NCBI RefSeq assembly: GCF_014268805.2
Contig: NZ_JABWRF020000002.1
Span: 681,001 to 745,000, forward strand
Length of the DNA: 64,000 bases
Direction: 5' to 3'
Source of the DNA: Pseudomonas farsensis
GTDB lineage: Bacteria > Pseudomonadota > Gammaproteobacteria > Pseudomonadales > Pseudomonadaceae
The notes beneath the pieces were generated by a model that was not told the DNA's origin, ran no database searches, and saw nothing but the letters and a program-made list of their open reading frames with translations. The translations under genes and the position numbers were made by a program. This document shows positions 8,338 to 17,038 of this stretch, piece by piece. Each line of letters opens with the position of its first letter. The stretch's first letter is position 1.

Positions 8338-8481
8338 GTTGCGCTTCCTGCCCCCGCCTGGCTGTTGTACCGTGACAGCCGGCCGCACGCGGCAATCGGC
8401 CTGTTCAAGTACGCTATCGGCTACCTGGGCGCGCTGTTCATCGCGTTGTTCGTTGACCACTACCTGTTGCTGAGCCTATGA
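8338..8481 (+). pseudogene. ctaB: Remnant of heme O synthase gene ctaB/cyoE (C-terminus only)
   Basis: Directly after the ctaA stop an open frame encodes LYRDSRPHAAIGLFKYAIGY followed by a hydrophobic stretch and VDHYLLLSL, then TGA 8479-8481. This is the last helix and tail typical of protoheme IX farnesyltransferase (CyoE/CtaB, ~295 residues). No start codon, prenyl-transferase Asp-rich motif or other helices remain, so about 250 N-terminal codons are missing. The TGA still overlaps the ATG of the SCO gene (ATGA), as expected of the native arrangement. The junction lies around 8336-8360. An assembly error remains possible. Confidence 0.8.
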
Positions 8482-9110
8482 CTCGAAATCAGAAAACCGT
8501 TTTCATCCTCGTTGCCGTGGTCGCGCTGATCCTCGGCCTGACCGTCAACAAGGTGCTTAGCGAGCGTGGCCAGGCCAACCCGGCAGAGCTGATCGACGCC
8601 GGCATCATTTTGCTGCCGCAAAGCCGCACGGTGCCTGCGGTGCAGATGACCGACCAGAACGGCCAGGCGCTGGCACTGGACCAGCTCAAGGGCAAGTGGT
8701 CGCTGCTGTTCTTCGGCTACACCTACTGCCCGGACATCTGCCCCACCACCCTCGCCCAACTGCGCCAGGTCAAGAGCGAGCTGCCCAAGGACGCCCTCGA
8801 GCGCCTCCAGGTGGTGCTGGTGAGCGTCGACCCGAACCGCGATACGCCGAACCAGCTCAAGCAGTACCTGGGCTATTTCGACAAGGATTTCGTCGGTGTG
8901 GCGGGCAGCATCGAAGACACGCAAAAACTGGCCAATGGTCTGAGCATACCGTTCATCCCGGCTGATACCAGCAAGCCCGGCTACACCGTCGACCACAGCG
9001 GCAACCTGGCGATTGTCGGCCCGGACGGGCGTCAGCGTGGGTTCATCCGCGCGCCATTCAACAACCAGAAACTGGCCGCTCAGTTGCCGGGGCTGGTCAA
9101 GCGCGACTGA
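8478..9110 (+). CDS. SCO1/SenC family copper chaperone
   Basis: A 210-residue membrane-anchored thioredoxin-fold protein that delivers copper to the CuA site of subunit II. The N-terminal helix spans about 8-24. The copper ligands are C84 and C88 (YCPDICPTT) and H173 (VDHSGN). The VSVDPNRDTP segment at 115-124 is also typical. Its ATG overlaps the stop of the ctaB remnant. It ends the oxidase cluster and converges on the EAL gene with only 6 bp between stops. Confidence 0.95.
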   Translation: MTRNQKTVFILVAVVALILGLTVNKVLSERGQANPAELIDAGIILLPQSRTVPAVQMTDQNGQALALDQLKGKWSLLFFGYTYCPDICPTTLAQLRQVKSELPKDALERLQVVLVSVDPNRDTPNQLKQYLGYFDKDFVGVAGSIEDTQKLANGLSIPFIPADTSKPGYTVDHSGNLAIVGPDGRQRGFIRAPFNNQKLAAQLPGLVKRD

Positions 9111-9116
9111 AACGGT

Positions 9117-10745
9117 TCAGGGTTCGTCGTCGATGCGCCGCCCGGCCACGCGCCGGCCGCGGGTGATCAGCTCGGCGAACTGCCGGGCACTGAGTGGGTG
9201 AGCGAACAGCCAGCCTTGGCCGTATTTCACCCCTTCGCTGCTGAGCAACTGCGCCTGCTCCTCGCTTTCGATGCCTTCGGCGATTACCCGCAGGTGCAGG
9301 TCGTGGGCCATGCGGATGATGTGCGGCGCCACCCCGCTGCTGGCCGCGTCATGGCCCAGGGCGTCGATGAACGCCTTGTCGATCTTCAGGCAGTCCACCG
9401 GCAGGGTTTGCAGGTAGGCCAGGCTGCAATAGCCGGTGCCGAAGTCGTCGATCAGCACTTGGTGGCCTGCCGTGCGTAGCGTTTGCAGGTTCTCCCGTGC
9501 CACCACCACATCGATCAGCCCGCGCTCGGTGACCTCGAAGGCAATCTGCCCAGGGGTGACCCGGTGCTGGGCCAGAAGCCGTGCCGATACTTCGCCAATA
9601 CGCGGCTCCATTACATCGCAGGCGGCCAGGTTGACCGAGATGTACAGGTGGCGGTTGGCGCGTAGCAACTGGCCCAGTTGCTCCAGCACCCGCTGCAGGA
9701 CGAAATCGGTGATCTGGCGGATTTGCCCGGTATTCTCGGCCAGCGGAATGAACAAGTCCGGGCTGGTCAGGCTGCCATCCGGGCGCCGCCAGCGCACCAG
9801 CGCCTCGGCACCGACGCAGCGCCGGCTGTCGAGCTCGAAAATCGGCTGATAAAGTACTTGCAGCTCGCCCCGGCGCAGCGCCTGTTGCAGTTCGGAGGTC
9901 ATCGAGCGCCGTTGCTGGATCAGTTGCAGCACCAGCCAGCCAACCACGCACGCCAGCAGCAGGCTCCCCGGATACAGCAACCAGAGCAAGCCGTTGAGCC
10001 GCCAAGGCAGGCTGGCGCGCGGGGCGATCAGCACCAGTTGGTAATCCGGCGACTTGGTGGCCATGCGGTACACCAGCCGGTCGGGCAGCTCCAGCAGCGC
10101 CTTGTGCGAAGGCGCCGGCCAGTCGGCGGTAGGCGGCCAGTCCTGCGCCGGGCCCAGCACCGGTATTGCCCGGGTGCCGTGGTCGAGCACCACCAACAGG
10201 CTGCCGCCGGGCGGCAGGTCGACCACATCGGTGAGGTGCCCGCGTGAGGTCGACACGAGGAAATTACCGCGCCCCAGCATCAGCGCGGCGAGGTTGTCGT
10301 TGGGTTCGGTGGTGGTGTTGAGCCAGTAGCTGTAGGTGGGGCCTTGGATATCCGGGCCGCGCAGGGGCTCGATCACCCGCTCGCCGCCACGGTTGGAACA
10401 GGCTGCCTGGGCGTCTACGTAGGCGGCTTCGTAGATGAAGCGTGATTCCAGTGCCACCTGCTGCAACTGCGCCTGCATGTCCGGGCCGCAGCCGCGCAGT
10501 GGCTGGGCTTGCAACTGGTCGACACCCTCGCGCAGTTGGCCGAACACTTGCTCCAGGCGGTCGAGAAAGCGCTCGCCACGGGCGTTCATCTGCGCGCTCT
10601 CGCTTTGTTTCATCTGCTGCAGCGTCAGCCCGACGCTGGCGGCCAGCAACAGTACGGCGCTAGCCAGAGCCGCGAGCACGGCCAGTAGCCAGGGATGGTG
10701 GAAAAATTGGCGCAGTGGAGCAAACAGGTCACGCATGCGCGGCAT
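9117..10745 (-). CDS. CSS-motif EAL-domain c-di-GMP phosphodiesterase
   Basis: A 542-residue inner-membrane protein. It has an N-terminal helix (about 18-42), a periplasmic CSS-motif sensor (about 45-235, with C86, C112 and conserved surrounding residues), a second helix (about 240-265), and a cytoplasmic EAL domain (about 280-530). The EAL catalytic residues look complete: EAL in GAEALVRW, N in VNLAACD, E in FEVTERG, DD in IDDFGTGYCS, K in LKIDKAF, E in AEGIES and Q in YGQGW. It should hydrolyse c-di-GMP. CSS domains are known to respond to periplasmic redox state, which fits the nearby dsbA only loosely. Confidence 0.93.
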   Translation of the reverse strand: MPRMRDLFAPLRQFFHHPWLLAVLAALASAVLLLAASVGLTLQQMKQSESAQMNARGERFLDRLEQVFGQLREGVDQLQAQPLRGCGPDMQAQLQQVALESRFIYEAAYVDAQAACSNRGGERVIEPLRGPDIQGPTYSYWLNTTTEPNDNLAALMLGRGNFLVSTSRGHLTDVVDLPPGGSLLVVLDHGTRAIPVLGPAQDWPPTADWPAPSHKALLELPDRLVYRMATKSPDYQLVLIAPRASLPWRLNGLLWLLYPGSLLLACVVGWLVLQLIQQRRSMTSELQQALRRGELQVLYQPIFELDSRRCVGAEALVRWRRPDGSLTSPDLFIPLAENTGQIRQITDFVLQRVLEQLGQLLRANRHLYISVNLAACDVMEPRIGEVSARLLAQHRVTPGQIAFEVTERGLIDVVVARENLQTLRTAGHQVLIDDFGTGYCSLAYLQTLPVDCLKIDKAFIDALGHDAASSGVAPHIIRMAHDLHLRVIAEGIESEEQAQLLSSEGVKYGQGWLFAHPLSARQFAELITRGRRVAGRRIDDEP

Positions 10746-10808
10746 CCGGTTGAATACACAAGGTATAGCAACTGAATGCCGTGCTGGCTTGGCCGTTGGG
10801 CGGCGCGT

Positions 10809-11585
10809 TTAGCGCTGGCTGTTGAGAACCTGCAACATTGCCGCAGTTTGCGCATCGGGGGTGCCGTCGAAGCGCTGCGGGCGGAAGCGCATCTGGAAGG
10901 CGGCGATGACGTGGCGGGTGGCAACGTCCAGCTCGCCGGTCTGTTCAATGGCATAGCCGAAGCGCGCCAGTTGCTGCTGGTACCAGGCAATACTCGGTGG
11001 GTTAGCGGCAAAGAACATTTGTTGGCGGGCGACTGCGTTGGCCTCGGGCCAGACGCTCAGGCCGGCGTCGGCCAGGCGCTTCCAGGGGAACAGCGGGCCG
11101 GGGTCAAGCTTGCGCAGCGGCGCGATGTCGCTGTGGCCGATGACGTGGCGCGGGTTGATGCCGTTGCGTTTGACGATGTCCTTGAGCAAGGCGATCAGCG
11201 CCTGCACCTGGGCCTCGCTGTAGGGGTACCAGATGCGGCCGTTGGGGGTGTCGGTAAAGCCTGGGTTGACGATTTCGATGCCGATCGAGGTGGAGTTCAG
11301 CCAGGTGCGGCCTTCCCACTGGCTTTCGCCGGCATGCCAGGCACGGCGGTTTTCGTCGACCAGCTGGTAAACCTTGGCCGGGCCGTCGCCGATCAGGTAG
11401 TGGCTGCTGACCTCGCCGTGGGTGAGCAGCGCCAGCGAGCGCTCAAGCGATGCATTGGTGTAATGCACCACGACGAACTGGATACGGTTGTCCTGGTTGG
11501 CCGACGGGTGGCTGCGGTCGATACGCAGCCCGCTGGAGCAACCGGCCAGAGTCATCAGGAGCAAGGCAGTGAGCAGTGTTTTCAT
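10809..11585 (-). CDS. N-acetylmuramoyl-L-alanine amidase lipoprotein (AmiD/AmpDh-like)
   Basis: A 258-residue zinc amidase that cleaves the bond between N-acetylmuramic acid and the peptide stem. MKTLLTALLLMTLAGC at the N-terminus is a lipoprotein signal, with C16 as the lipid-attachment residue. The Amidase_2 domain shows VVHYTNAS and the zinc-binding HVIGHSDIAP...DPGP region. A C-terminal peptidoglycan-binding domain (about 190-255) follows. A TTG 27 bp further upstream is open, but it would bury the signal peptide, so ATG 11585 is preferred. It is probably an outer-membrane recycling amidase rather than cytosolic AmpD. Confidence 0.92.
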   Translation of the reverse strand: MKTLLTALLLMTLAGCSSGLRIDRSHPSANQDNRIQFVVVHYTNASLERSLALLTHGEVSSHYLIGDGPAKVYQLVDENRRAWHAGESQWEGRTWLNSTSIGIEIVNPGFTDTPNGRIWYPYSEAQVQALIALLKDIVKRNGINPRHVIGHSDIAPLRKLDPGPLFPWKRLADAGLSVWPEANAVARQQMFFAANPPSIAWYQQQLARFGYAIEQTGELDVATRHVIAAFQMRFRPQRFDGTPDAQTAAMLQVLNSQR

Positions 11586-11667
11586 GGGGAGCACGTCATG
11601 GAGAGCCGACAACAGCGCAACAGTATAACGTGCTCCTGGGCATTTGGCCCCACGCGGCTGAAGTGCT

Positions 11668-12063
11668 TCAGCGCGTACACATGATCAGGAATTCGAGCGA
11701 GTTGTCGCCGCTCGCTCCGCGCACATCCACCAACTGCGTTTGTACGGTGACGTTGCGGGCGAGCGGCAGGCCGATCACTTTTGCCTGGCCGTGCAACATG
11801 CGGTCGTAGTTGCTGGCATCAATTGGCGAAACACTACAGAACGCTGGGTCTTTTTTAACGGCCTTGGGGTCGAGGGTCAGTTTGTATTGGCTGAAGTAAT
11901 CAGCCTGCGCTTCTTTGGTCACATGAGTGACCCACTTCGGGGACTGGCTGAGTATCTTGCCGGAGGCGTCGATATGCGCTGTGTAGAACGCGTCTGCCGC
12001 TGAGGCATTGGCGTGGATGAGCAAGGTGCACGAGCAAACCATGATGGTTTTGATGAGTTTCAT
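11668..12063 (-). CDS. Small secreted hypothetical protein
   Basis: A 131-residue protein with a clear signal peptide (about 1-22, ending ANASA). The mature part has two cysteines (in FCSVSP and LIMCTR) that could form a disulfide. No known family was recognised. The mature domain mixes beta-type stretches (NVTVQTQLVDV, NSLEFLIM). It lies alone between the amidase gene and the GGDEF gene, all on the minus strand. Composition is less GC-rich than its neighbours, which may point to a variable locus. Confidence 0.75.
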   Translation of the reverse strand: MKLIKTIMVCSCTLLIHANASAADAFYTAHIDASGKILSQSPKWVTHVTKEAQADYFSQYKLTLDPKAVKKDPAFCSVSPIDASNYDRMLHGQAKVIGLPLARNVTVQTQLVDVRGASGDNSLEFLIMCTR

Positions 12064-12166
12064 GTCGAGGGCTCCGTCATTGGGGATTTGCGCTGCGCTG
12101 ATGATCAGCGGGCAGTCCCCAGTTTCAGGTGTTGCTCGATGCCCCGTGCGATACCCGGCTACCGCA

Positions 12167-14122
12167 TCAGGCTTGCTCTACCCGGTTGCGGCCTGTGTCC
12201 TTGGCTCGGTAGAGCGCTTCGTCGGCGCGTTTGAGCACCTGGTCGGCGCGCTCGCCTGAGCGGAAGGCACTGATGCCGATCGAGGTGGTGATCACCACGC
12301 GCTCGCCCTTGAAATGGAACGGGCACGCTTCGATGGCCGCACGCATGGCTTCGGCCACCTGCGCGGCGGCGGGGGGTGAGGTTTGCGGCAGCAGCACGAC
12401 GAATTCCTCGCCGCCAAAGCGGGCAATGAAGTCACGCCCGCGCAGGCGCTTGCGCAACTGCTCGGCGACGATTTTCAGCACCTTGTCGCCGGCCAGGTGG
12501 CCGTAGCCGTCGTTGATGCGCTTGAAGTGGTCAAGGTCGAGGATGGCCATGGCCAGGTGGCCGCCGCTTTCTTGCCAGTCCTGCACCTCACGCTCGACGC
12601 GTTCGGACCAGGCGGCGCGGTTGGGCAAGCCGGTCAGCGGGTCGATCAGGGCCTTCTGGCGTTGGACTTCGAGGTGCTCGCGGTAGCCGAGGGCTTCCTG
12701 TTCCATGCTGGCGACGCGTTCGGCGAGGCCTTGCAGGCGCCCGGCCAGCTCCTGTTCACGGCGATCGCGCACTTGCTGGTGGTCGTCCATGGTCACCAGC
12801 AAGCCTTCGAGGCGGTTTTCCAGGATGTGCTTGAGGCTGTCGACGTCGGCGGCGCCCTGCACGCTGTTCTGCAGGCCGTCGACCTGTTCGCGCAGTTGAT
12901 TATCCAGTTCGCGGGCCACGCTGGTGTTGTCGGCGTGGCCGGTGCTGGCGTCCTGCAGGTGGCTCTGGAAGGTTTCCAGGCGCTCGTTGAGCTGTTGCAG
13001 GTAGGTTTCGAATTCGTGCTGGCCGCTGTCGGTGATGGCCAGCATCAGCACGGCGAGGTCGTCCAGCACCGGGATCAGCTCGTACCAGTTCAGGCCACGG
13101 GCTACCCGCTCGCGCATTTCCAGGGCTTGGGCCTTGTGGCGTTCGGGCAGGCTCAGGTCGTCGAGCAGGCCGAGCAGGGTTTGCTCGATATGGGCGGCGA
13201 CCTGGCTGTAAGGGGGCTCTACGGCGTCGGGCAGGGCGTAGGGGCCGTCTTCGCCTTCGAAGGGGTCGGGCTCTGGTTCTGATTCGGGCTTGGCTTCAGG
13301 CTCGGTTTCAGGAGTGGGGGCTGGATCTGCTGGATCTGCTGGCGCTGGCTGGGGGGCTTCTGGAGGCGACAGCGGATGCAGCTCGTCGGCGTCTGGTTGG
13401 GTGTCTGGTTGTGAGGGCTCGTGCTCGGGCTCGGGCTCCTTGGCTTCCTTGGGCGCGGGGAGCGAGGGTGGCTCCGGCGGCGTGGGGGCTTCTTCGCGGG
13501 GCAAGCCCGCTCCCACGGGGGGCGGGGTGGGCTCGGCGGGCGCGGGCACGTCAGGTTCTTTTGGTGCTGGTGCAGCCTCGGTGTGTTCGGGGGCGTCTTC
13601 GCGGGTGCCGAACAGGCGTTGCAACAAGCCGGGGCGGGCTTCGTCCTCGGTTTTTTGTACCGCGTTGAGGGCTCGGCCCTGCAAACCGCTGAGTTCGCCC
13701 AGCAGGGGCGGCAGGTCGCGCGATTGAGCGACGCCGCCGTCGAGCTTCTTCGCCAGTTTTTTCAGCGGCCGCGCAACGTCGCCAGGCAGCGGCAAGGCCT
13801 GCAGTTGGGTGACCAGCGCAGTCAGTGCGTCGCCCACCTGGTTCATGCGGGTTTCGCGGCGCTGCTCGGAGTCGAGTACGGCCTTTTCCAGGCGCGGAAT
13901 CAGCCCGGCCAGGCCCGCGTCCATGTTGTCGCTGCGGATGACCTCGCGCATTTCCTTCATGCACTGGTCGACGATCTTGTCGCTACCCTCGGCCGCCAGG
14001 GTGCTGCGCACCAGGCCACGACGCAGCAAGTCGAGCCGGGCTTCCCAGCGCCGTTCGAGCTTTTCCTGCTTTTCGATGCTCTTGAGGTATTTCTCTTTCC
14101 AGCGCTCGGCTTCTTCGGTCAT
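12167..14122 (-). CDS. GGDEF diguanylate cyclase with long Pro/Glu-rich linker
   Basis: A 651-residue cytosolic protein with an N-terminal helical region (1-150), a low-complexity Pro/Ala/Glu linker (about 175-300), a coiled-coil-rich middle (about 305-470) and a C-terminal GGDEF domain (about 485-648). The active motif RFGGEEF is intact, and an RGRD inhibitory I-site lies five residues before it. The KALIDPLTGLPNRAA start of the domain is canonical. It should make c-di-GMP and be product-inhibited. The linker contains an in-frame REP sequence (13489-13522) that encodes VGAGLPRE. Confidence 0.94.
   Translation of the reverse strand: MTEEAERWKEKYLKSIEKQEKLERRWEARLDLLRRGLVRSTLAAEGSDKIVDQCMKEMREVIRSDNMDAGLAGLIPRLEKAVLDSEQRRETRMNQVGDALTALVTQLQALPLPGDVARPLKKLAKKLDGGVAQSRDLPPLLGELSGLQGRALNAVQKTEDEARPGLLQRLFGTREDAPEHTEAAPAPKEPDVPAPAEPTPPPVGAGLPREEAPTPPEPPSLPAPKEAKEPEPEHEPSQPDTQPDADELHPLSPPEAPQPAPADPADPAPTPETEPEAKPESEPEPDPFEGEDGPYALPDAVEPPYSQVAAHIEQTLLGLLDDLSLPERHKAQALEMRERVARGLNWYELIPVLDDLAVLMLAITDSGQHEFETYLQQLNERLETFQSHLQDASTGHADNTSVARELDNQLREQVDGLQNSVQGAADVDSLKHILENRLEGLLVTMDDHQQVRDRREQELAGRLQGLAERVASMEQEALGYREHLEVQRQKALIDPLTGLPNRAAWSERVEREVQDWQESGGHLAMAILDLDHFKRINDGYGHLAGDKVLKIVAEQLRKRLRGRDFIARFGGEEFVVLLPQTSPPAAAQVAEAMRAAIEACPFHFKGERVVITTSIGISAFRSGERADQVLKRADEALYRAKDTGRNRVEQA
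13489..13522. repeat. REP element embedded in the coding sequence of the GGDEF gene
   Basis: TTCGCGGGGCAAGCCCGCTC at 13493-13512, followed by CCACGGG, is the family A REP arm found at 17711, 26503 and 55372. Here a single arm lies inside an open reading frame and is translated on the minus strand as PVGAGLPREEA within the Pro/Glu-rich linker. Reading frame and gene length are preserved. Confidence 0.8.
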
Positions 14123-14203
14123 GCCTGGATCCGCATCCGGTTATGGAGCTAGTTCTGTAATGACTCGGTTTCGGCGCGAACACCAAACACTTGAGGGCAG
14201 AGC

Positions 14204-15058
14204 CTAGGTCAGGACCGGCAGCGTATCCACAGTCAGGGCGTCAGGCAATCGGATCTCGACGGCAACCGGAAGGTGGTCGGAAATTGGCTGCGCCAGCACC
14301 TGTACACGCTCCAGGGTGAGCGTAGGGCTGAGCAAAATATGATCAAGGCAGCGCTGCGGGCGCCAGCTGGGGAAGGTAGCCTCGACTTGCGGGGCGACCA
14401 GGCCCAGGTCGCGCAGGGGCGAATGGTCGAGCAGGTCGTTGGCGTGGGTGTTCATGTCACCCATGAGGATCTGGTGGCGGTAGCCGCCGATCAGCTCGCG
14501 AATGTAGGCCAACTGGCGGGCGCGGGTCTTGGCGCCGAGGGCCAGGTGCATCATCACCACGATCAGCGCATCCTCGCCCTCGCCGAAGCGCACCAGAATC
14601 GCGCCGCGCCCGGCAGGGCCTGGCAGCGGGTGGTCTTCAAGCTGCTGCGGGCGCAGGCGGCTCAACACGCCATTGCTGTGCTGGGCAAAGCGCCCCAGGT
14701 TGCGGTTGAGTTGCTGGTACCAATAGGGGAAGCCACCGAGCTGGGCCAGGTGCTGCACCTGGTTGACGAAGCCTGAGCGCAAGCTGCCGCCATCGGCTTC
14801 CTGCAATGCCACCAGGTCGAAATCGCCCAGCAGGTCGCCGATCTTCTGCAGGTTGCTGGCGCGCCCGGTGTGCGGCAACAGATGCTGCCAACTGCGGGTC
14901 AGGTAGTGGTGATAGCGCTCGGTGCTGATACCCACCTGGATGTTGAAGCTGAGCAGCCGCAGGCGACCATCTTCCGGCAGGCCGGTGGCCTGCAAGTGAT
15001 GCTCGTTGACCTGCGGCTGGTGCAGGCCGACAAGACGCGAGGTGCGAAAGCGTCCCAT
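14204..15058 (-). CDS. Endonuclease/exonuclease/phosphatase (EEP) family protein
   Basis: A 284-residue protein of the metal-dependent EEP fold. Motifs in order: LLSFNIQVG (Asn), VALQEADGG (catalytic Glu), the central strand with VVMMHLALG (His), MGDMNTHAND (Asp/Asn), and the C-terminal SDHLPV (Asp-His). No signal peptide is seen, so it is probably cytosolic. The substrate cannot be told from sequence: nucleic acid, phospholipid or inositol phosphates are all possible. It lies 11 bp downstream of dsbA on the same strand and is likely cotranscribed. Confidence 0.9.
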   Translation of the reverse strand: MGRFRTSRLVGLHQPQVNEHHLQATGLPEDGRLRLLSFNIQVGISTERYHHYLTRSWQHLLPHTGRASNLQKIGDLLGDFDLVALQEADGGSLRSGFVNQVQHLAQLGGFPYWYQQLNRNLGRFAQHSNGVLSRLRPQQLEDHPLPGPAGRGAILVRFGEGEDALIVVMMHLALGAKTRARQLAYIRELIGGYRHQILMGDMNTHANDLLDHSPLRDLGLVAPQVEATFPSWRPQRCLDHILLSPTLTLERVQVLAQPISDHLPVAVEIRLPDALTVDTLPVLT

Positions 15059-15069
15059 GGCAGCGCCGC

Positions 15070-15705
15070 TTACTTAGCGGCGCGCTCCTTGGCGATCAGC
15101 TGGTCGGCGACATCGAGCACGCCTTGCGGACCTTCGGCAGTGCCCAGGTCGAAGCGGTACTTGCCGTTGACCACCATGCTTGGCACGCCGGTGATTTCGT
15201 ACTTCTTCGCCAATTCCTTGGCCTGGTTCACCTGGCCTTTGATGGCGAAGGAGTTGAAGGTGGCCAGGAACTTGTCTGGGTCGACGCCTTGGGTGGCCAG
15301 GAATTCAGCCATGTCTTTCGGGTCGGTCAGGCGTTTGCGTTGGTTCTGGATGGCATCGAACACCGCGGCGTGAACCTTGTGCTCGACGCCCATGGCTTCG
15401 AGGGTCAGGAACATCTGGCCGTGGGCATCCCATGGGCCGCCGAACATGGCCGGAATGCGCTTGAAGTTGACGTCCTTGGGCAGTTTGTCGACCCAAGGGT
15501 TGATGACCGGCTCGAAGTGGTAGCAATGCGGGCAGCCGTACCAGAACAGCTCGACCACTTCGATCTTGCCAGGCACGGACACCGGGACAGGGTTGCTCAG
15601 CTCGATGTATTTATTGCCGTCGGCGGCAGGTTCTGCGGCCTGCACGGCGGTCATACCGAACACGCTGGCGGCGACCAGCGCGGCGCTGAGAATCAGTTTA
15701 CGCAT
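15070..15705 (-). CDS. dsbA: Thiol:disulfide interchange protein DsbA
   Basis: A 211-residue periplasmic oxidoreductase that introduces disulfides into exported proteins. The signal peptide spans 1-23. The thioredoxin-fold active site is C58-PHC61 (FWYGCPHCYHFEP), and the cis-proline loop is GVPSMVVNG. Shine-Dalgarno CAGGAG precedes ATG 15705. Several nearby proteins (SCO, the cytochromes c, the CSS-EAL protein) depend on thiol chemistry in the periplasm, but linkage to function is only suggestive. Confidence 0.97.
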   Translation of the reverse strand: MRKLILSAALVAASVFGMTAVQAAEPAADGNKYIELSNPVPVSVPGKIEVVELFWYGCPHCYHFEPVINPWVDKLPKDVNFKRIPAMFGGPWDAHGQMFLTLEAMGVEHKVHAAVFDAIQNQRKRLTDPKDMAEFLATQGVDPDKFLATFNSFAIKGQVNQAKELAKKYEITGVPSMVVNGKYRFDLGTAEGPQGVLDVADQLIAKERAAK

Positions 15706-15802
15706 GCTTAACTCCTGAGCAGTCTTTGGTCGCCACGACGCGGCCTGTGTCTAGGACCGGCCGAACGGGGCGTGAGTTCTGTAGTGTAACGGCTACGGAT
15801 GG

Positions 15803-15848
15803 AAAAAAGGGCAGCCTTGGCTCGCTATCAAGCCTTGGCTGCCCTTTT
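15803..15848 (-). terminator. Rho-independent terminator after cytochrome c4 gene
   Basis: AAAAGGGCAGCC and GGCTGCCCTTTT form a perfect 12-bp stem, with TTGGCTCGCTATCAAGCCTT between them that can extend the stem. Both strands carry a U-run, so it may work in either direction, but the cytochrome c4 gene (stop at 15894) is the one that reads into it. Confidence 0.85.
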
Positions 15849-15893
15849 CATCTTTGGCGCTGACGCATTAACCGAGCGTTAACGCATGCGGCC

Positions 15894-16511
15894 TCAATGA
15901 AGCCCCTGGATGTAGCTGGAAATGGCTTCGATGTCGTGGTTGCTGAGTTTGCCGGCAATGGTGCGCATGGTCATGGCGTCGCCGTCGTTTGTGCGGTTGC
16001 CTTCGCGGAAGTCGGTCAGCTGCTTGCTGACATACTGCGCATGCTGCCCGCCCAGGTGCGGGAAGCCGGCCAGGGCGATGCCCGCGCCGTTGGGGGAGTG
16101 GCAGCCGGTGCAGGCGGGCATGCCTTTTTCGAGGTCGCCACCGTTGAACAGCGCACGGCCACGTTCGACCAGTTTCGGGTCGGCAGCGCCTACGCTGCCT
16201 TTCTGGCTGGCGAAGTAGGCGGCGATGTCGGCCAGGTCCTGGTCATTGAAACCGGCCAGCATGCCGGTCATCTCAAGCACGGTACGCTTGCCGGACTTGA
16301 TGTCGTGCAGTTGTTTTTCGAGGTAGCGCTCGCCTTGGCCGGCGAGTTTCGGGAAGTTCGGTGCCAGGCTATTGCCGTCAGGGTTGTGGCAGGCCCCACA
16401 GACGGCTGTTTTCGCCTGACCCGCGGCAGCATCGCCTTTGATGGGGTCTGCAGCACTTGCCGCACCAGCGACCCCCATGGTCAACAGCAGACTCACGAAT
16501 AGTTTGTTCAT
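15894..16511 (-). CDS. Cytochrome c4 (diheme)
   Basis: A 205-residue periplasmic electron carrier with two class I heme domains. The signal peptide spans 1-20. The heme motifs are CGACH (38-42) and CTGCH (134-138), each followed by a distal Met region (MTGMLAGF; MTMRTIAGKL). Cytochrome c4 feeds electrons to terminal oxidases, including the caa3-type enzyme encoded at the left end. The next heme protein gene lies 31 bp upstream on the same strand, suggesting an operon. Confidence 0.95.
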   Translation of the reverse strand: MNKLFVSLLLTMGVAGAASAADPIKGDAAAGQAKTAVCGACHNPDGNSLAPNFPKLAGQGERYLEKQLHDIKSGKRTVLEMTGMLAGFNDQDLADIAAYFASQKGSVGAADPKLVERGRALFNGGDLEKGMPACTGCHSPNGAGIALAGFPHLGGQHAQYVSKQLTDFREGNRTNDGDAMTMRTIAGKLSNHDIEAISSYIQGLH

Positions 16512-16542
16512 CAGCTAATCCAACACGGCTAAGGGTGAAATG

Positions 16543-16914
16543 TTATGTATCGGGACTGCCACTCATCCAAAGGATGACCAATTGGTAGTCCTCGGCACTG
16601 CAGTCCATGCACAATCCACGCGGCGGCATAGCCTTGAAACCCTGTGTAACATGCACCACCAGTTGCGCCATGCCTTGCGCCAGCCTGGGCTCCCATGCTG
16701 CCCGGTCACCCCGTTTTGGGGCCTGTGGCAACTGTCCGGCGTGACAGGCCGCACACGTGCGGTTGTACAACGCCTCGGGATCCTGTGTAGCCTGTGCGCT
16801 GAAAAACGGCAGGAACATACCGACAGCAAGCAGCCATTTCGCCAGGCGAAACGACCTACCAGGGTTGGGGGCCGCGCTGCGTTCTGTTGCGCGAGCTATT
16901 GTTCGGCACCCCAT
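16543..16914 (-). CDS. Small monoheme cytochrome c (c5-like)
   Basis: A 123-residue protein starting at ATG 16914, with AAGGGG about 8 bp upstream. The N-terminus is basic, followed by a hydrophobic segment ([19 protein letters not shown]) that acts as signal peptide or anchor. The heme motif CAACH follows, then a Cys pair (GLCMDC) as in cytochrome c5 and a late Met that could be the distal ligand. Upstream in-frame codons overlap the divergent engB promoter region and were excluded. It precedes the cytochrome c4 gene and is probably cotranscribed with it. Confidence 0.85.
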   Translation of the reverse strand: MGCRTIARATERSAAPNPGRSFRLAKWLLAVGMFLPFFSAQATQDPEALYNRTCAACHAGQLPQAPKRGDRAAWEPRLAQGMAQLVVHVTQGFKAMPPRGLCMDCSAEDYQLVILWMSGSPDT

Positions 16915-17038
16915 GCCCGTTCCCCTTCGTTGGGAGAATGAGCACACAAAAACTGGGGCATTATATACTTCCGCCATCCAAACGGAAACGACACCGCTTG
17001 CCGGCCCAGGCCTTGGCAACACCCACATCGGAAATCCC

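Noticed and set aside
16757..17038. N-terminal extension of EngB
   Set aside because: It would overlap the divergent cytochrome gene and its promoter; ATG 17039 gives the normal family length.
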